DNA of 64,000 nucleotides from Trematomus loennbergii (GCA_012861695.1 JAAOOA010000028.1:7542470-7606469), one strand, 5' to 3'. Shown: positions 1 to 12,700, numbered from the stretch's first letter. Notes: generated by a model from the sequence alone, not told the origin. Program-made: numbers and translations.

Positions 1-941
1 GCAGCAGTACCGTTCCAATGTCCAGCATACTTGGAATTCCACCGAGGCCGCGTCCTTGATTTGGGGGAAATTTCGAGGCTGCACATGGGGAGACTTCGCG
101 TCCTTAAAATCCCCACAATGCTTTGCGCACGGACCAATTTCCCCAAATCTGTGGCGGAAAATGTAAGGCGGGGCCTCTCATATGACGCACACCTGCACAC
201 TTGCTAGCCTGTTCCACTCTTCGTTTTCCGAATGCCAGGAAGGATTCTTGCCTAGCTTATGAAGGAAGTGACTCGGAAGACATGTGCTGCCAAGGAAGCG
301 TACTCGCGATTGAGAAACACCCAGAGAATCAGCACTTTTGAAACAGGGCTGAAACAGAGGGGATTATGGGATGCTACAATGCACGATCTGTTTGGTATTT
401 CGAGCCAAACACTTCAGAGACATGTTTGTATATATCTGAGACCTATAATATATTGATGAAAAACAGTATAATAGGGGACCTTTAATTTAAATGAGTAATT
501 CCTTTTCGCATATGGGCGCTGTCGTTTAAAAGTAACATTACTAGAAGAGGAGTAAGTAGTTGTTAGGGAACATTTTCAGCTGCGGATTAACACACATTGG
601 ATGTGCTAGTGAGTTACTCCGGCAGCAGGAGGGTGTATGTAGGATTAACTAAAAATAAACTACAGAGCCCATGTTCACTGTAACGAGAAAACATGTCACC
701 CACTGCGACAGCGGGGCTCACTGATGTCTTCTCAGAGTTTTTAAACAACAAAGGAGCACACAGAAATAAGCTACGGTATGTAAAACTTGTTAATACGACA
801 AATCAGTGTCAGCTTTGGTCTTGTTGAGGGATTTGTGGACAGTGATCAAATCGTCTGTGTAAAGACAATGTTAGAGAATGTAGAGCTGCATCATGGATAG
901 CAATATCTTGAATAAACATACATCAGATGTAGGGCAATCAC
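1..941. other. agap3 intron 5, partial
   Basis: Apart from the half transposon copy at 322-485, no exon or recognisable repeat is seen. The exon expected to follow exon 5 is not here. Confidence 0.6.
322..485 (-). mobile_element. truncated TTAA-type inverted-repeat element (half copy)
   Basis: Reading on the minus strand, it begins TTAAAGGTCCCCTATTATAC, contains TACCAAATACC-like and CAAACAGATCGTGCATTGT segments and stops at GCTGATTCTCTG. A closely similar half copy lies at 33703-33860 on the plus strand and stops at the same inner point. The other terminal repeat is missing. Core words are shared with the elements at 23981 and 36266. Confidence 0.7.
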
Positions 942-1083
942 CTTGTGTTCCAACGAGCACCATGGGGACCTCAGCTGTGTTCCTGTAGCTGGATAGGCGC
1001 AAGAAGTAATTGTAGACTGTCTGGAAGCTGATCTCATCCTCCAGGCTGAAGACGAACACCACCGCATCCACCCAGGCAGCAAA
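942..1083 (-). CDS. agap3: agap3 exon 5, central GTPase-like domain up to the TQD motif
   Basis: A 142-base exon with acceptor GTCCTCAG and donor CAAG|GTGATT. It encodes 47 residues beginning [20 protein letters not shown], then [20 protein letters not shown] and MVLVGTQ, ending in phase 1 so that the next exon supplies the Asp of the GTQD motif (the NKxD/G4 equivalent). FVFSLEDE is the family's core beta strand and loop. The donor is weaker than the others (GTGATT, lacking the usual +3/+4 AAG). The open frame runs on 5' of the acceptor for some codons, but the AG and the protein match fix the boundary. The next exon, expected to begin AISAANPRVIDD, is not found in bases 1-941. Confidence 0.94.
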
Positions 1084-2360
1084 CTGAGGACGGAGCAGAG
1101 AGATGTTGAAGGAAGCTCTGTGAAATATAAGCTGCCTCATGATTGCACAAGAGCATTCACACAACAGATATTTATCGTCTGGGAAACATAGCTTTTTGTT
1201 ACTTTATTTGGATGTTTAGCTTCACTGTGCAGAATGACGAGACTCTTCATCATCCATCTGCTGGAAAGGTTATGTTTGTCTATGCTCACTTTCATTAGGA
1301 GTTTAAGAAGTGTGCGCATCAACAACATCCCACATCAAAACTAGTGTGGAAGCCAATCATGATGTAATATGCAGAAACTTCAGCAGCAGTATTAACTGGG
1401 ACTTTTCAAAGTTAAGTTTCTCTGTGCCAGTAAGTGCATTTTCTGTGCAGTTTATCATATATAACATTAGCACATTCATAGATCCTAGAAGGAGAGACGT
1501 TAATGTAATGGTTTTTAATAATGCAATTTAACTTTTTGGTGGAAAAAACGATTGAGACAGAAATCATTTAACAAAAATGATGTCTTAAAAGCACATTTTT
1601 AATGAATGTAATTTGTTCTTTAATGGCTCCCTGAAATAAGTGTGAAATTAGATGCGGAGAGCTTAACTATTACTGTATGTGTTGCCGGAATTCACTCCAG
1701 TGAAATTCCCACATACAGACAGAAGGGGGCAGTGTAGCAACAGCCATGGTGAGTTCTTGATCATAGGCAAATAAATGCTTTTAGGCGATATAAAAGTGAC
1801 TGATTAAACACAACCACTGCATTTCATCTATTTTCTGTATTCCCACTGCTATCATAATCTAGGAATGTTTGTATTTGCTCATCTCATATATTCACAATCC
1901 AGGCATAGTTTATGATCAAACAGGGGAGAGATGTCTCCCTTTAGTGCAGGAAATCAATCCTAATCAGCACGCATTGTGGGAAAGACGCTACAGAACCCAG
2001 AGTAGTGCTTGCAGTGACAATCAAGGGATAACTATTCCCCCACAATGCCCTCATGTCCATCGAGCTTTCAACCCACCCAGACCCCCCCATAAGGTATGAA
2101 TGGCAAATCAAGCCTCCAAGCCACAACTCTGCTCAGCCTCCTGTGAGAGTGAACATAATGGAGGCCTTTAATTACGCCAATAATTACACAGGCAGCTTAA
2201 AACTGAACCAAACACATTTATATTCCCCTAATCTTACTGAGCATAAGGCAAGTGGACATTTGGAGATTTGCCAGGGTTGGTATCAGTAGCTGCTAATGGA
2301 AATGCATGGTCAAATCCCACTGAGATTACATGTGACAGTGCTAGTAGTGGAAAGTAACAG

Positions 2361-2885
2361 CATACATTTACTTACATACTGTACTTAAACATGCATTCAC
2401 TGTTTTTGGGCCACTTAAAACAAGAACACACCAATCTTTTGAGTTGATATGGTGAATGTGTTGGCAGATAGTTGCTCATTTACACATTGGGCAGACACAA
2501 TGCACACAATGTTTACAATAATTCTGTGTTTCATTACTGCACATATCTTATTCCAATTCAATTTCTACGATTTCAATCATATTCAATGTAAATACTGCTA
2601 TATTTTACTATATTTTTTGAATGTTATTATAGTTTTCTATCTGTGTTTTTAATTTTTGTTTTATTTTTAAGTATGCACCACAACACCAAGTCAAATTCCT
2701 CGTATGTGTTAACCTACCTGGTAAGAAACCTGTTTCTGATTCTGATTCATACATTTATTTAAATACTGTACTTAAACATGGGTTCACTATTTTTAAGCCA
2801 CTTAAAACAAGAACACACCAATCTTTTGAGTTGATATTGTGACTTAGTTGCTTTTTTACCCATTGGGAAGACACACACAACATTC
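2361..2885. repeat. direct duplication of ~135 bp flanking a LINE remnant
   Basis: CATACATTTA, TACTGTACTTAAACATG and the 19-base word AAGAACACACCAATCTTTTG occur in both 2361-2505 and 2749-2885, with the same order and spacing and scattered differences (roughly 85-90% alike by eye). The second copy begins directly after the GATTCTGATTC end of the inserted LINE piece. Confidence 0.75.
2506..2748 (+). mobile_element. 5'-truncated LINE remnant ending in GATTCTGATTC
   Basis: The stretch ends AATTCCTCGTATGTGTTAAC, CTACCTGGTAAG and CTGATTCTGATTC, the familiar 3' end of fish RTE-like LINEs. It is bounded exactly by a long direct duplication (2361-2505 and 2749-2885), which suggests that this insertion created the duplication. 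Confidence 0.6.
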
Positions 2886-3789
2886 AAAGTTGTAATTTGA
2901 CCTTCAGACAAACTAAAGTGCTATTTACTCTTTATTATTCTATAGCTATTTTGGTCTGAACTAACTCCTGAAGGAAATATCTGGCTCATAAAACACAAGT
3001 GCCTCAGTGTGTTCCCCAGGTAGACGCCACCATTATCTGTCTGCAGTGTGACGCTGATGAGAAGGTATTGTGCAGTGTCAGAATGACTGCATAAATTGCA
3101 TCAGATCTAGTGAAGACCACTTCTTTTTTTTTTATAAAGGTAGCTCCATTAATCTTAATATTTCAAATACGCACAGGGGGATCAGGTGCAGAGTTTGACC
3201 ACAAAAAGATGTTTTGGCTGGGCCTACCCATTGATCTGTTGCTGCCCCTTAAGTGCTTTTGGAAGAACAGGCAGAGTGCTGTCCCGCTGCTCCAAACTGT
3301 CCTGCAGAGAACCAATGGTCTGTCTCTAACAGTTCCTGCCTGCATGACAGTTTCTGTCTGACACATCTTGCAGCTTTGGCCTTAAGAGACGTTTTTTCAG
3401 GATTAACACTCTTGGTATTAACACAACATTATATTGATTCTTTGGGCAACTTTAGAAACCTCACAAAATCTGCCAGGATATGATTTTGATTCGATTCAGG
3501 GGCTGCGATCAATAAAAACCATATCATACGCCCATTTAACTAATTCAGTTACCTTTATATCGACTCGCAAAAAGTCAAATATGATGTGACTATTTTAAGA
3601 CTGGGCTCACTTTATTTTAATGAAAAATACTCCATACTTTTAATTAAAAAAAATGTTTTAAGTGCCACACTTTCATGCGCTTGGACTGAAATGGTGAGAC
3701 GCGCAATGGGAATTTTTGGTGTTGATGTTTTCACTTTGATTATATTGTATTGTAGATATTGAATTGTGCATCATGGTTAAACCCCTTAC

Positions 3790-3875
3790 CTGCAATTCTG
3801 GAGGCCCTCCCTCATCTCTGATCAGAAGTAGGTAGCTCTGTCCATCCACCACTATTTCCTTCTTGAACCGTCCAC
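3790..3875 (-). CDS. agap3: agap3 exon 4, switch II region of GTPase-like domain
   Basis: An 86-base exon with acceptor TCCTCAG and donor CAG|GTAAGGGG. Two leading bases finish the Gly codon begun in exon 3, then [20 protein letters not shown] and EGGPPELQ follow, ending in phase 0. This is a near-perfect match to the family. The DEGG segment occupies the DxxG (G3) position of small GTPases. ELQ at the end, as against the EAQ I recall for AGAP1, supports agap3. The exon is intact. Confidence 0.94.
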
Positions 3876-5969
3876 CTGAGGAAGAGACATTTGTTAATTA
3901 TTTTGACTGAAAAGGTTTGTTTCAAGGTCATTCTTATAAACATGTTAAGTCTGGCCATAGCTGCTGCAGGATGATATTGTTAATTTTTTAAGATAACTGA
4001 CCACCAGGGGGTTCCCAAGCAGAAAAAGACTGCAGAGCCATTTCACACTCATTAATCATAAAAACAATGAGGACATCCTGGATACCAAATTTAATTTTAA
4101 AACACAGTTTGACATGGCTTTTAAAGTTTGTAGAGACATGTATGAGACTAAGTGCAACCCTCCATTTAGTCCCCTGAATGTTTTGCCATTAGGATCATAT
4201 GCCAACAGGAAACCAGGTCTCTCTGGAGCCAATTACGTGGGCGAGAAATGGCCATTTAGCGTGTCTAATGCACAGCTGCTGAGGGAACAGGTTCAGAGCC
4301 ACAGCCACAAGTCCTGGAGAGGCCAGACTTTCTCTACAAAAACATTATCACGTTCAGAGCATCACTTCTCTGCGTGATCTTCAGAGGGTTAGAACATTGG
4401 TTTTCACAGCATTAACATAACTCATTACACCTTGCAATAAAATGATAAGTCAAGGAGAGTAATTTCAGAAAAGAGACTAAAGTAGAGAAGAGGTGATGGG
4501 AGATACAATCAGAGGCGAAACACGTCTTTGCTGACGCGCCTCAGGCCACAGCATGTCCACTAGAGAGAAGTGGGGAGCGAACACTGCTCAGCCTTGAGTT
4601 TCTCCCTTTTTAATTTCTTCTCTGATAGAAATGCATATTCCTTGCCTCTAGCAAAAGCTGGCTGCAGATAAAGAAGAGATCAGTGGGAGAACTATGCAGT
4701 AAATTAGATTTTGCATATCATTTGAATAGTTTGAGATTCCTGCAGAGATTAAAAACATTCAAATGAGAAAGTTGTGAGAATATATATGTCCCTAGGAGTG
4801 AAATGGTGTCTTATGAATACGAAAATACGCTGAAAGCCATTTGACAAAACTGAATAATGCACACATTTGACAAGGTCTGGGAAGGATTTGTTTAAATGTA
4901 TCAAACAAATGCTGCAGTGGATGTGAGCGCAGAATAAAAGTACACCTGTTACAGATTTTCGAGGAGTTTCATAAGAGGACACGTTGGCTAAGATATTCAT
5001 ATGGTTAGATAATAGACGGAGATCGGGGATCACAGAGATCAGCCTTTCAAGCTCTGTAATTCTTGATTCTCTCTGCAAACCTGCATTTCAAGAACTCCAG
5101 ATCTTACATCACAGAGGAGCTGTAAGGGCCATACAGTAGCCGAGCCCTGTCATTTTTAATAGGCGGACAGTATTCCTGTCTCAGCAAGCAATACATATCC
5201 ACTTGAGCCACACTTCCACCCCGTTAAGTCCACTTTAGCCCGCTTGGCAAATAAGGGATTCTCCCAGCCTCTGAAGTCCTGCTGCATGCTGGTTGTGTAA
5301 CAGAGAGATTCACGTACCACCAGCCAGCTTTTTTTTTTCACAGAGCTTTTTGGGGGATTCAGACAAAGGACTGAGAAACTATGTCTCTGAATCCCGTTTA
5401 AAAAGGGAAAAAAGATGTGGAGGATCTCGTTACACAGTGAGAAAAACTGGATCAGAATGATACAGAAACCAAAGATTTATCAGAATACGGAGCTTGGCAG
5501 CACGTTCACACGCCACGACAGATTATGGAAAGTCTGTCTGAAATCAGTATCTGTACTGGAAGCATGCGGCTCCGGTGAAAACATGGGTGGAATTTGAAGT
5601 AAACCTTTCAGTTGTGTAATCACCCAGGATGCAGTTTTCTTTATATAGAGCTGAGCCAATACAATGCATCCAAAGATCCTGTGCTGTGAATAATAAAAAG
5701 AGTGAGGCAGGCTACAATACCTCTTTTAACACTTTTCTACATCACGACGAAAAAAAGCAATTATGAATCATTTCAATGTGTTGCTCAGCCTTACATAAAA
5801 AAGAGGCGACTAACAACCTTGCAGACAGCCTACAGAGAGACGGCGAGTTGGTAGGCACGGTTAACACGCAGTAAGCATACTCTGCTTACACGGAGGCTTA
5901 GACCTTGACACAGAGCCACAATCCAACGGAGCTCCATCCGGTGTTGCTATGGAAACACACCCCAGTATC

Positions 5970-5987
5970 TTTTTTTTTTTTTTTTTT
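5970..5987. repeat. poly-T tract (18)
   Basis: Uninterrupted T run in intron 3, followed by CAG. On the minus (agap3) strand it is poly-A; it is not at an exon boundary. Confidence 0.9.
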
Positions 5988-6445
5988 CAGATATCATAGC
6001 AAAAGCCCAGGAACAAATGACTAAAGAAACAGCCATCACTGAACCTTCCTCTGCTGGGAAACGCTTCTGCGATGTAACAAAATCAATCTGGAGTGAAGCC
6101 ATTAACGTGAATATAAAACAAAGAGAGCCCGTATGTTGTATCACAGCAACGCGCTGCAATGGACATATCTGAGCCGACATGTTTCCTTGATTACAGCGAA
6201 AAATGCTTGTTCTGTTCTTTTAGCATTTCCAACATTGATTTCTCAAGGACTAATTAAGCTATGAGGATTCTTTCTCCCTTGGTGCAGCATAATGCCAGAA
6301 ACTAATTATGCGCTTCATGTCTCATCCTCCCTATAATTACAGTAAAAGGAAACACTGCAAACCCTTCAGAAATGATCAGTTAACTCTGGGTTGGCTAACA
6401 TGCTTCTGGATTGGATGAGAGGAGGAGTAGCATGTCAGGCCAGAA

Positions 6446-6465
6446 GGGGGGGGGGGGGGGGGGGG
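6446..6465. repeat. poly-G tract (20)
   Basis: Uninterrupted run of 20 G in intron 3; C-tract on the transcribed agap3 RNA. Long mononucleotide G runs are rare and prone to sequencing error. Confidence 0.9.
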
Positions 6466-7240
6466 TCATTCTCATTATGATTTTGCTGATACATTTAAGA
6501 AAATCTGATTTTTAAATCTCAAGAGTCAATTAAAATGGCGAGGGGTCCCTTTCCAAGCATGGTCAACTGGCACGCTCTCCACCAGGACATCCAGGATGCA
6601 AACAGCCCCTGATGGTTGTAAAAAGACACATTACAGTCCTTGAGAAATGATGGGGTTTAGTTTACCGTCTAGTTAGTACGGAGAAATCTTCACAGGCCTT
6701 ACTCACTGGAAATGTTATGCTTGTCATGAAAAACACAGAAATCTATAAGAATGCATCCAGGCAATTATCAATGTTGGCATCAGGAAGCTTGATTCTAATT
6801 ATTTATTTATCTTTAATATAAATGTATTAGGCGAATATACTCTCATAAGGCATCATGCGTCATGTAAACATCTTTATATGCTCAGCCTAATATTGGTATC
6901 TGCCTTTACAATGTAGCAATCATTGCCAAAATGCTTGAACAAAATAAAAAGGTATTCACCAGCCAGCAGGCTTCTGTATAATTGCACTAATCAAATGCTT
7001 TTGAAACACACCAGATGTAACATCAAGGCTTCTCTTGATTTGTGAGAGGCTGACACTGTAGAAAGAAAAGGTTTCAATCTGTCAGCAGGCATGTATTTCA
7101 TATGACACGTTGTCAGGTGAATGAGGCCATAAGAGCCACACTGAAGGTGTTGCATTAATCTAAAGCTTCTACAGATTGATTGAGTGTCTCACATGTCTAT
7201 AATCCCCTCTGAATCCACACTTCCGACAGCAGACTCTTAC

Positions 7241-7326
7241 CTTCAGGAGACTCTTCCTGCACTATGTCCCGTCAAGTACCGGTGGACCAAAGCAGACTTT
7301 CCACTGGACAGATTTCCCACAATGCC
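7241..7326 (-). CDS. agap3: agap3 exon 3, P-loop of GTPase-like domain; apparent 2-nt frameshift
   Basis: Acceptor TTTCAG|GGC and donor GAAG|GTAAGAG bound 86 bases. The start translates GIVGNLSSGKSALVHRYLTG, containing the P-loop GNLSSGKS (G-x4-GKS). The family continues TYVQEESPE plus one base, which needs 88 bases; only 86 are present. Between the GGA glycine codon and GTGCAGGAAGAG there are four bases (CATA) where six are expected for Thr-Tyr. Read as written, the frame changes at about 7264 and meets TGA about five codons on, still inside the exon. The downstream part of the exon (QEESPE in the other frame) and exons 4-5 are intact, so an assembly or sequencing deletion is more likely than a dead gene, but a real lesion or polymorphism cannot be excluded from this sequence. 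Confidence 0.88.
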
Positions 7327-9714
7327 CTGAAAGGCGAAGAGCAAAATATAGTGATTATTTCTGACAGGAATAGGTACAAACCAGAAGCATATGTAGACTT
7401 GAAGGACAATAATGATGACGGGAGTAAAAGTCTCAGCACAAGGTCGTCTCAGTTAGTGTTTCCGGAGATTTAAACTTCCACTCTATCCGCTGAGTAAGGT
7501 CACGAAATTCCCGTTTAAAGCTTCGGAAACACAAGGTTAGCGTAGCTTGTGTTAGGATGTGTTGTTGACAAGCTGCTGCTTCCAGGGTCAAGATGGAAAC
7601 TTCAATCTTAACCATGGCAGTGGTGTCATCATCTATCAAATGTGTTTCCTTTTGATTGCATCAATATCTATATTATCAGCTTTTAAAGAATTTCCTAATC
7701 AACTATATGGGAAAAAAGTGAAATGTGCAATTTTTGCAAGAGTTTTCTTAACTTCATCACCTGGGAAAGGTTTTCAAAACAGTTTCTACTTACAACAGCC
7801 TAACCATTAGAGCCAAACCGGTCACTTAAAGGCTTGTAAAATACAATATTGTTTTGTTGTTGTGTTTGTAAATGTCTAAGTAACTGTCTGAGTGTCCAAG
7901 CAATTGATATAATAACTGCCTTGAAAATATCGTATTGGTTGGCTTGTAAATACCATGCAAATACAAAATAGAAAGGTGACTCATTTTGATTGAGATCTCT
8001 TCAAGTACATTTCACTTCAATACTAGCACAAACTGCTGCCTTGAAGGTACAACATCAAAAAAGAAATGTATCGAATGCTTAGAAAATGTTGGGGAGTAAT
8101 GGAAAGTACATTTGGTTTATAGTTAAGGAACAAAACCCTGAAAACCATGATCTGGTTATTTACGCGGGCCGGTTAGAACATTATGAGGAAAGTCCTCCAA
8201 CATCGGTTTGGTTGCAGTCTTTCCCCCGCTTCCTCTCCCTGGTGTCTAGACCAGACCTGGCTATGGTGCCTTCAGGGGGATGCGTGGCGGAGGGTGGGCT
8301 GAGGATGCCAGCACGTCTGGGAAGAACAAAGGCTGCAACATGCCTCATCTCCTCCCTCTCCTCTACCCACCATCACCCTCCTCTTCTTTAGATCATTAGT
8401 TGGTGTTAAAGTCAGGTATGGTTCTAATTATAGGGAGGTTTGAGGCACAGCAAATATCTGTTTAAGGCCTTTCCCAGCCTACCCCCTCTCTATAATTGAA
8501 GTATATATATATATACCATATGGTACCCCAGCAGAATAAACTATGAATAAGCTTTAAGTTAGCAAAAGTTGTAGGCTGTGTGCAGTGAAAGCAATGAGTC
8601 AACAAAAATCGACTTTGAACGTACCGCTGGAGCAGTGTTCCTGCTGTTTGACTTTGTGACCTGCTGGTATATAGCCCTCATGAAAATCAAACGCTGTATC
8701 AGCACTAACCAGTACAACACTTTGAGTCCTCTTTGTAGATGTTCGGATTTGATCTTGGAATTTTGCAAAGTGCGGACTTGATAATCAAAAGATAGAAATG
8801 AAATAAGGTTTGACCACAGTTAGGTAGTCATTGTGAAACTACAGTACTGCGGTACAGCTCATTGTTGTAGCAAATGTTTAAAAGGCTCTCTTACCCTTTG
8901 ATCATTTAAACTAATCATCAGGAAGTGTTTTGACCCCACTTCCTGTCATTATAACTGTGGTATGAACAAGAAGAAAAAGATTTTGATGTCAAAATGAAAG
9001 CTTTGTAAGACCTTCTTTTCAGTATGACCTTGTCGCTTCACAGGATTCTTTGAATGTTTTGAAAAAAGAATGATTGCTATTTGGAGACATTTTATTCATT
9101 CTTCCCAGGTCCATTTAACAAACCCCTGTGTGGAAGCTGCCAATGAACACCTCAGAAGCTTAAAAGGAAAACAGACGCATTTCAAGTGTTTGAAGCCAAA
9201 AAGGTAAGTTGTTCTTTGAGCTACTTGTGAATTTCCCCCTTTGTATTTCACTGAAGTTGTCTCTTATGAAAGGTGCAACAACAATTAATTCATCTAACAC
9301 AGAAATATTATTCAAACTGTCAGATTGGTAGAGAGCACTTTCTAAAGCCTGCTAGTCGTTATGAGTGGAAGGAATTAAATCATGTGACGATGTTAGTTGT
9401 GCATTTGGCAGCGGCTGTGTGTGTGCTTCACTGGCGGGTGGGATCCGACCCGGGATGTGTCACTAGTCTAGCCCAAAACTGTCACTCATTTCCCGTCCTT
9501 CTGCAAGCCACCCTCCATCTCCATGCCAACGCATCTCATTAAAAATCACCCAGTACATGCCAGGGAGAAGTCCAGCCAATCTCTCTACTGCTCCCTCATT
9601 TTAATATGCAAAACCAGTATTACAAGGACAGAACATGTTTCCCATTGACATTTAAATCGCCCAGTAAGATGAAACCTCGGAGGGACTGTTAGTAATATAA
9701 AAAAAGTTACTCAC
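7327..9714 (-). other. agap3 intron 2
   Basis: About 2.4 kb, with a (TA)7 tract. Open frames up to about 100 codons occur on both strands (for example 8086-8391) without recognisable similarity, start context or splice signals. Nothing else is seen. Confidence 0.8.
8502..8515. repeat. (TA)7 microsatellite
   Basis: Seven TA units in intron 2. Confidence 0.85.
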
Positions 9715-9773
9715 CACTTTCAGCTCTGGCACTGACCGACTCAATGTCCATTCCTGGCTGTTGACGAAAGAGT
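9715..9773 (-). CDS. agap3: agap3 exon 2
   Basis: A 59-base exon bounded by TTTTAG acceptor and GTG|GTGAGT donor. Its first two bases AC complete the split codon from exon 1 to Asp, giving DSFVNSQEWTLSRSVPELKV, the invariant lead-in and first beta strand of the AGAP GTPase-like domain. It ends in phase 0. Because it receives a phase-1 donor, any upstream first exon ending in phase 1 can be joined to it; the two candidate alternative first exons at 15732 and 19403 both do. It is too short to stand out as an open reading frame and was found by its protein match and splice sites. Confidence 0.93.
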
Positions 9774-12700
9774 CTAAAAGGAAAAAGGCAAAAAACTAAA
9801 TTAAGTCGAGCAGAATTTAAATGCATTTCCAGCTATTTTAACCAATTTGACAGCAGCTACAGATTATATGGCATTAACAGAGTTTTCCATTGGATGATGG
9901 TAAAGGAGAAATCATCTGTGCCCCTGCAATATCTGACCATATGCATTTTGAATGACTACTGTTTACGATGTTTTATTTGATTGTTCCCTCTGTGTTAAGT
10001 GTCCTGTCTGTCTGTAACTTTGTGTTGTATTGTTACCACTGATCGGGTCTCTCTTGAGAATGAGACCCTGTGTCTCAATGAGATGTTACCTGTATAAATA
10101 AAGGCTAAATAAAAAAAATTATTTAAAAAAAGCTATCTACATTGTGTGCAATACATTTTGTGGTGGATTCAGTAGACATTCATTTAAGCCTATCTAGTCT
10201 GGTCAGGTTTGTAGTAAACTTTGACGTACTGGCAGATAGAAGATTGTGATGAACTTTTATGAGAATGTCATTTCATCTACTTTTTTCAAATCATCTTTTA
10301 TCTGCTGCACAGCAAAACGTCACAGCTAACTTCTGTGCAGTTTACTGTGGACTTGGGAGCCGTGCAGTACCAAGCGTACTGAAGTAAAAAGGGTCAAATG
10401 GTTAGAAAGATATAGCCTTCCAAACTGGCAAACTTTCAACCTTTATTTACACCATACCCTCCAGGCGAAGCAATCTTTCTTTTTATATTTGCCATTGCAC
10501 TTCCATCCCAGTGCGGATTCAGACAATATTATCAGAGAAAAGATCAACAACATAACACACTGCAACAACAACTCATACGTCAAAAGTTATTTTGAGGGAG
10601 CAAAAGGACAAAATAAAATAAAAAAAGTGAACTGTTTCTTGAAATACGGGTATTGGCTAGTTTTTTTTATTTTCAACTGATAGTAAATAGAACTATTTTG
10701 TGTTATGGACATAAGCAATTTCAACGATCAGCTCAATGATCAATATAAAAGTGAACAGCAAATAGATCCAGAATAAAACACATTCAAAATATTCCCTTTT
10801 TCTCCCTTATTTGCTCATATCCGTATTTTTACATAACATATTTAAAACGTATAAACACACAACTTCCAAGAAGGGATTGTGAAACACCTATGGTATGTAA
10901 AATATACGCAGCCCATTTGAATATAAGGTTTCAACACAGTACAATCGCTGAACAGGACTGAGTTAATCCATTTCAACAGACAGTCATTACCAGGCTTGAT
11001 TCAACTCGTTTGGATTTTCCAGTGACATTTAAAGACTTAGTCTGGATAATCACACTTAAAAAAAAGACCACAATGAAGAACAATACAAACCCTCACAACT
11101 AAAAAACACAAATGACAACTCTACAAGCAGTGCCAGTTTCCCACAGGGATGGAGTACACAACTATGTGTCATAACAACTATTAGAACAAAGACCACCTTC
11201 CTGTTTTGGATCATGTTTTCTCACCATCTGAACCCCCCAAGAGGAAGATATAATCTCCAACATGAGAGAGTAGACTCTATGTCTCCAGGCAACAAGGTGT
11301 GTAATACCAGGTGAACCCCCATACTCCCTCCCCATGTCTAAACCATAACAATTAAAGTGCTCACAGTCAACAGGCAGTCATTGTTACAGTAAGCCTGTTT
11401 GTTGCAGCAATGATGGTTTGCTTTTGAGCTTGAGGAGATGCTAATATGAAAAGAATGACAGCATAAGGTTACCACTGTCACCATACAATAAAACATGTTT
11501 GTAATGTATCTTCTCATGTATGCTAAAAGCCTGCATGACTCATAGCTAGGTAGACCTGAGCCACAAATTCCTTATCCCACTACAATTAAAGTAAAAACAC
11601 CCCCTGCTAAAATGTTTGCTTATTTCTGACCTGTATGCACAAAGAGCCTTGTGCTCCTCTAAGTGTCTCACTTGTTGTGGGTGAGGAGAAAAGTTCATCC
11701 CTCACAGAAGGGCCTTTCAGCAAGCATTGTGTGGAGCAGGGTAGTCTTTAAACAGCACGCCCCATGTTAAGCCCTCTCAGTGTGGGTTTGACATGTCTGA
11801 ACAAGAGCGAAGACACCCATCTGATTCAGTATCAGTTCACTCCTCTGAGACAATATCAGATTAGACTGCTGCCTAATTTACTTGGATTTCCTGTCATTAT
11901 GGTTGGATTTATATTTTCCAGATGCAATCTATACATTGACATCATGATTTTATTTATATTATGTTATTTTCTAGTAATTGGAGGGTTGAAAAAAGTGAAC
12001 ATTGACAACTAGCAATGAGGCAAACACACTGAAAGGTTCCAGTCTTTAGCACGTATTACTGCAACATTAACAAGTAACCTATAAAAAGAGAAATAAACCT
12101 AAACAACAAAGAGTTAGAGTTTAAATAAAGTAAAAATAACAACAACAAAAACTGCTAGATACCCAGATGTTTTTCTCCCATTTTCCACATAATCAATGTT
12201 TCAAAAAAGGCTAATTAAAAAGGTAAATCCATAGATAATGGAGGAGAACTAAGTATCATTCAAAAGAAACACATAAATGGAGGCTGCCCACTTCGGCTGC
12301 TGCAGACCCATTATTATTGATCATAACAACACCATTTATGTTTCAAGACCGATAAGAAGAAAGGAAAATGAAATTATGGGCTTTTACACAAAATTGGACA
12401 GTGCCTAACATGTGCATTAGAAATCTTTTAACCAAATCATACATTTCCTCTCAGACACACACCCATTGCAAACTGTAACATAGAGAATGCCTATTTTTAA
12501 ATCCTTGGAGTAGTTACAATACAACCAGTTTTCTCCCATGCAGGCAAAAAGAAAAACCTAATTGAAACCATGTGCTCTGTATTACGTCACTCTTTAAAAA
12601 TGAGCATCCCTACATTACCGTGTCCCAGAATGCCTATGGAAACAGAGAGCCCCCGCGTTTGTGATGCTTAGAAAGGACACCGGTGTCTTTGTCTCTGTGA

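Larger units (their letters stand above)
1084..3789 (-). other. agap3 intron 4
   Basis: About 2.7 kb, AT-rich. It holds the LINE remnant with its duplicated flanks (2361-2885). The part at about 2130-2290 lacks simple repeats and has TTAATTACGCCAATAATTAC, a homeodomain-like AT motif, but nothing firm. Confidence 0.8.
3876..7240 (-). other. agap3 intron 3
   Basis: About 3.4 kb. It contains the poly-T and poly-G tracts. Around 6190-6340 lies repeat-free DNA with GACTAATTAAGC and AACTAATTATGCGC, resembling a conserved non-coding element; conservation cannot be tested here. The short open frames are not convincing genes. Confidence 0.8.
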
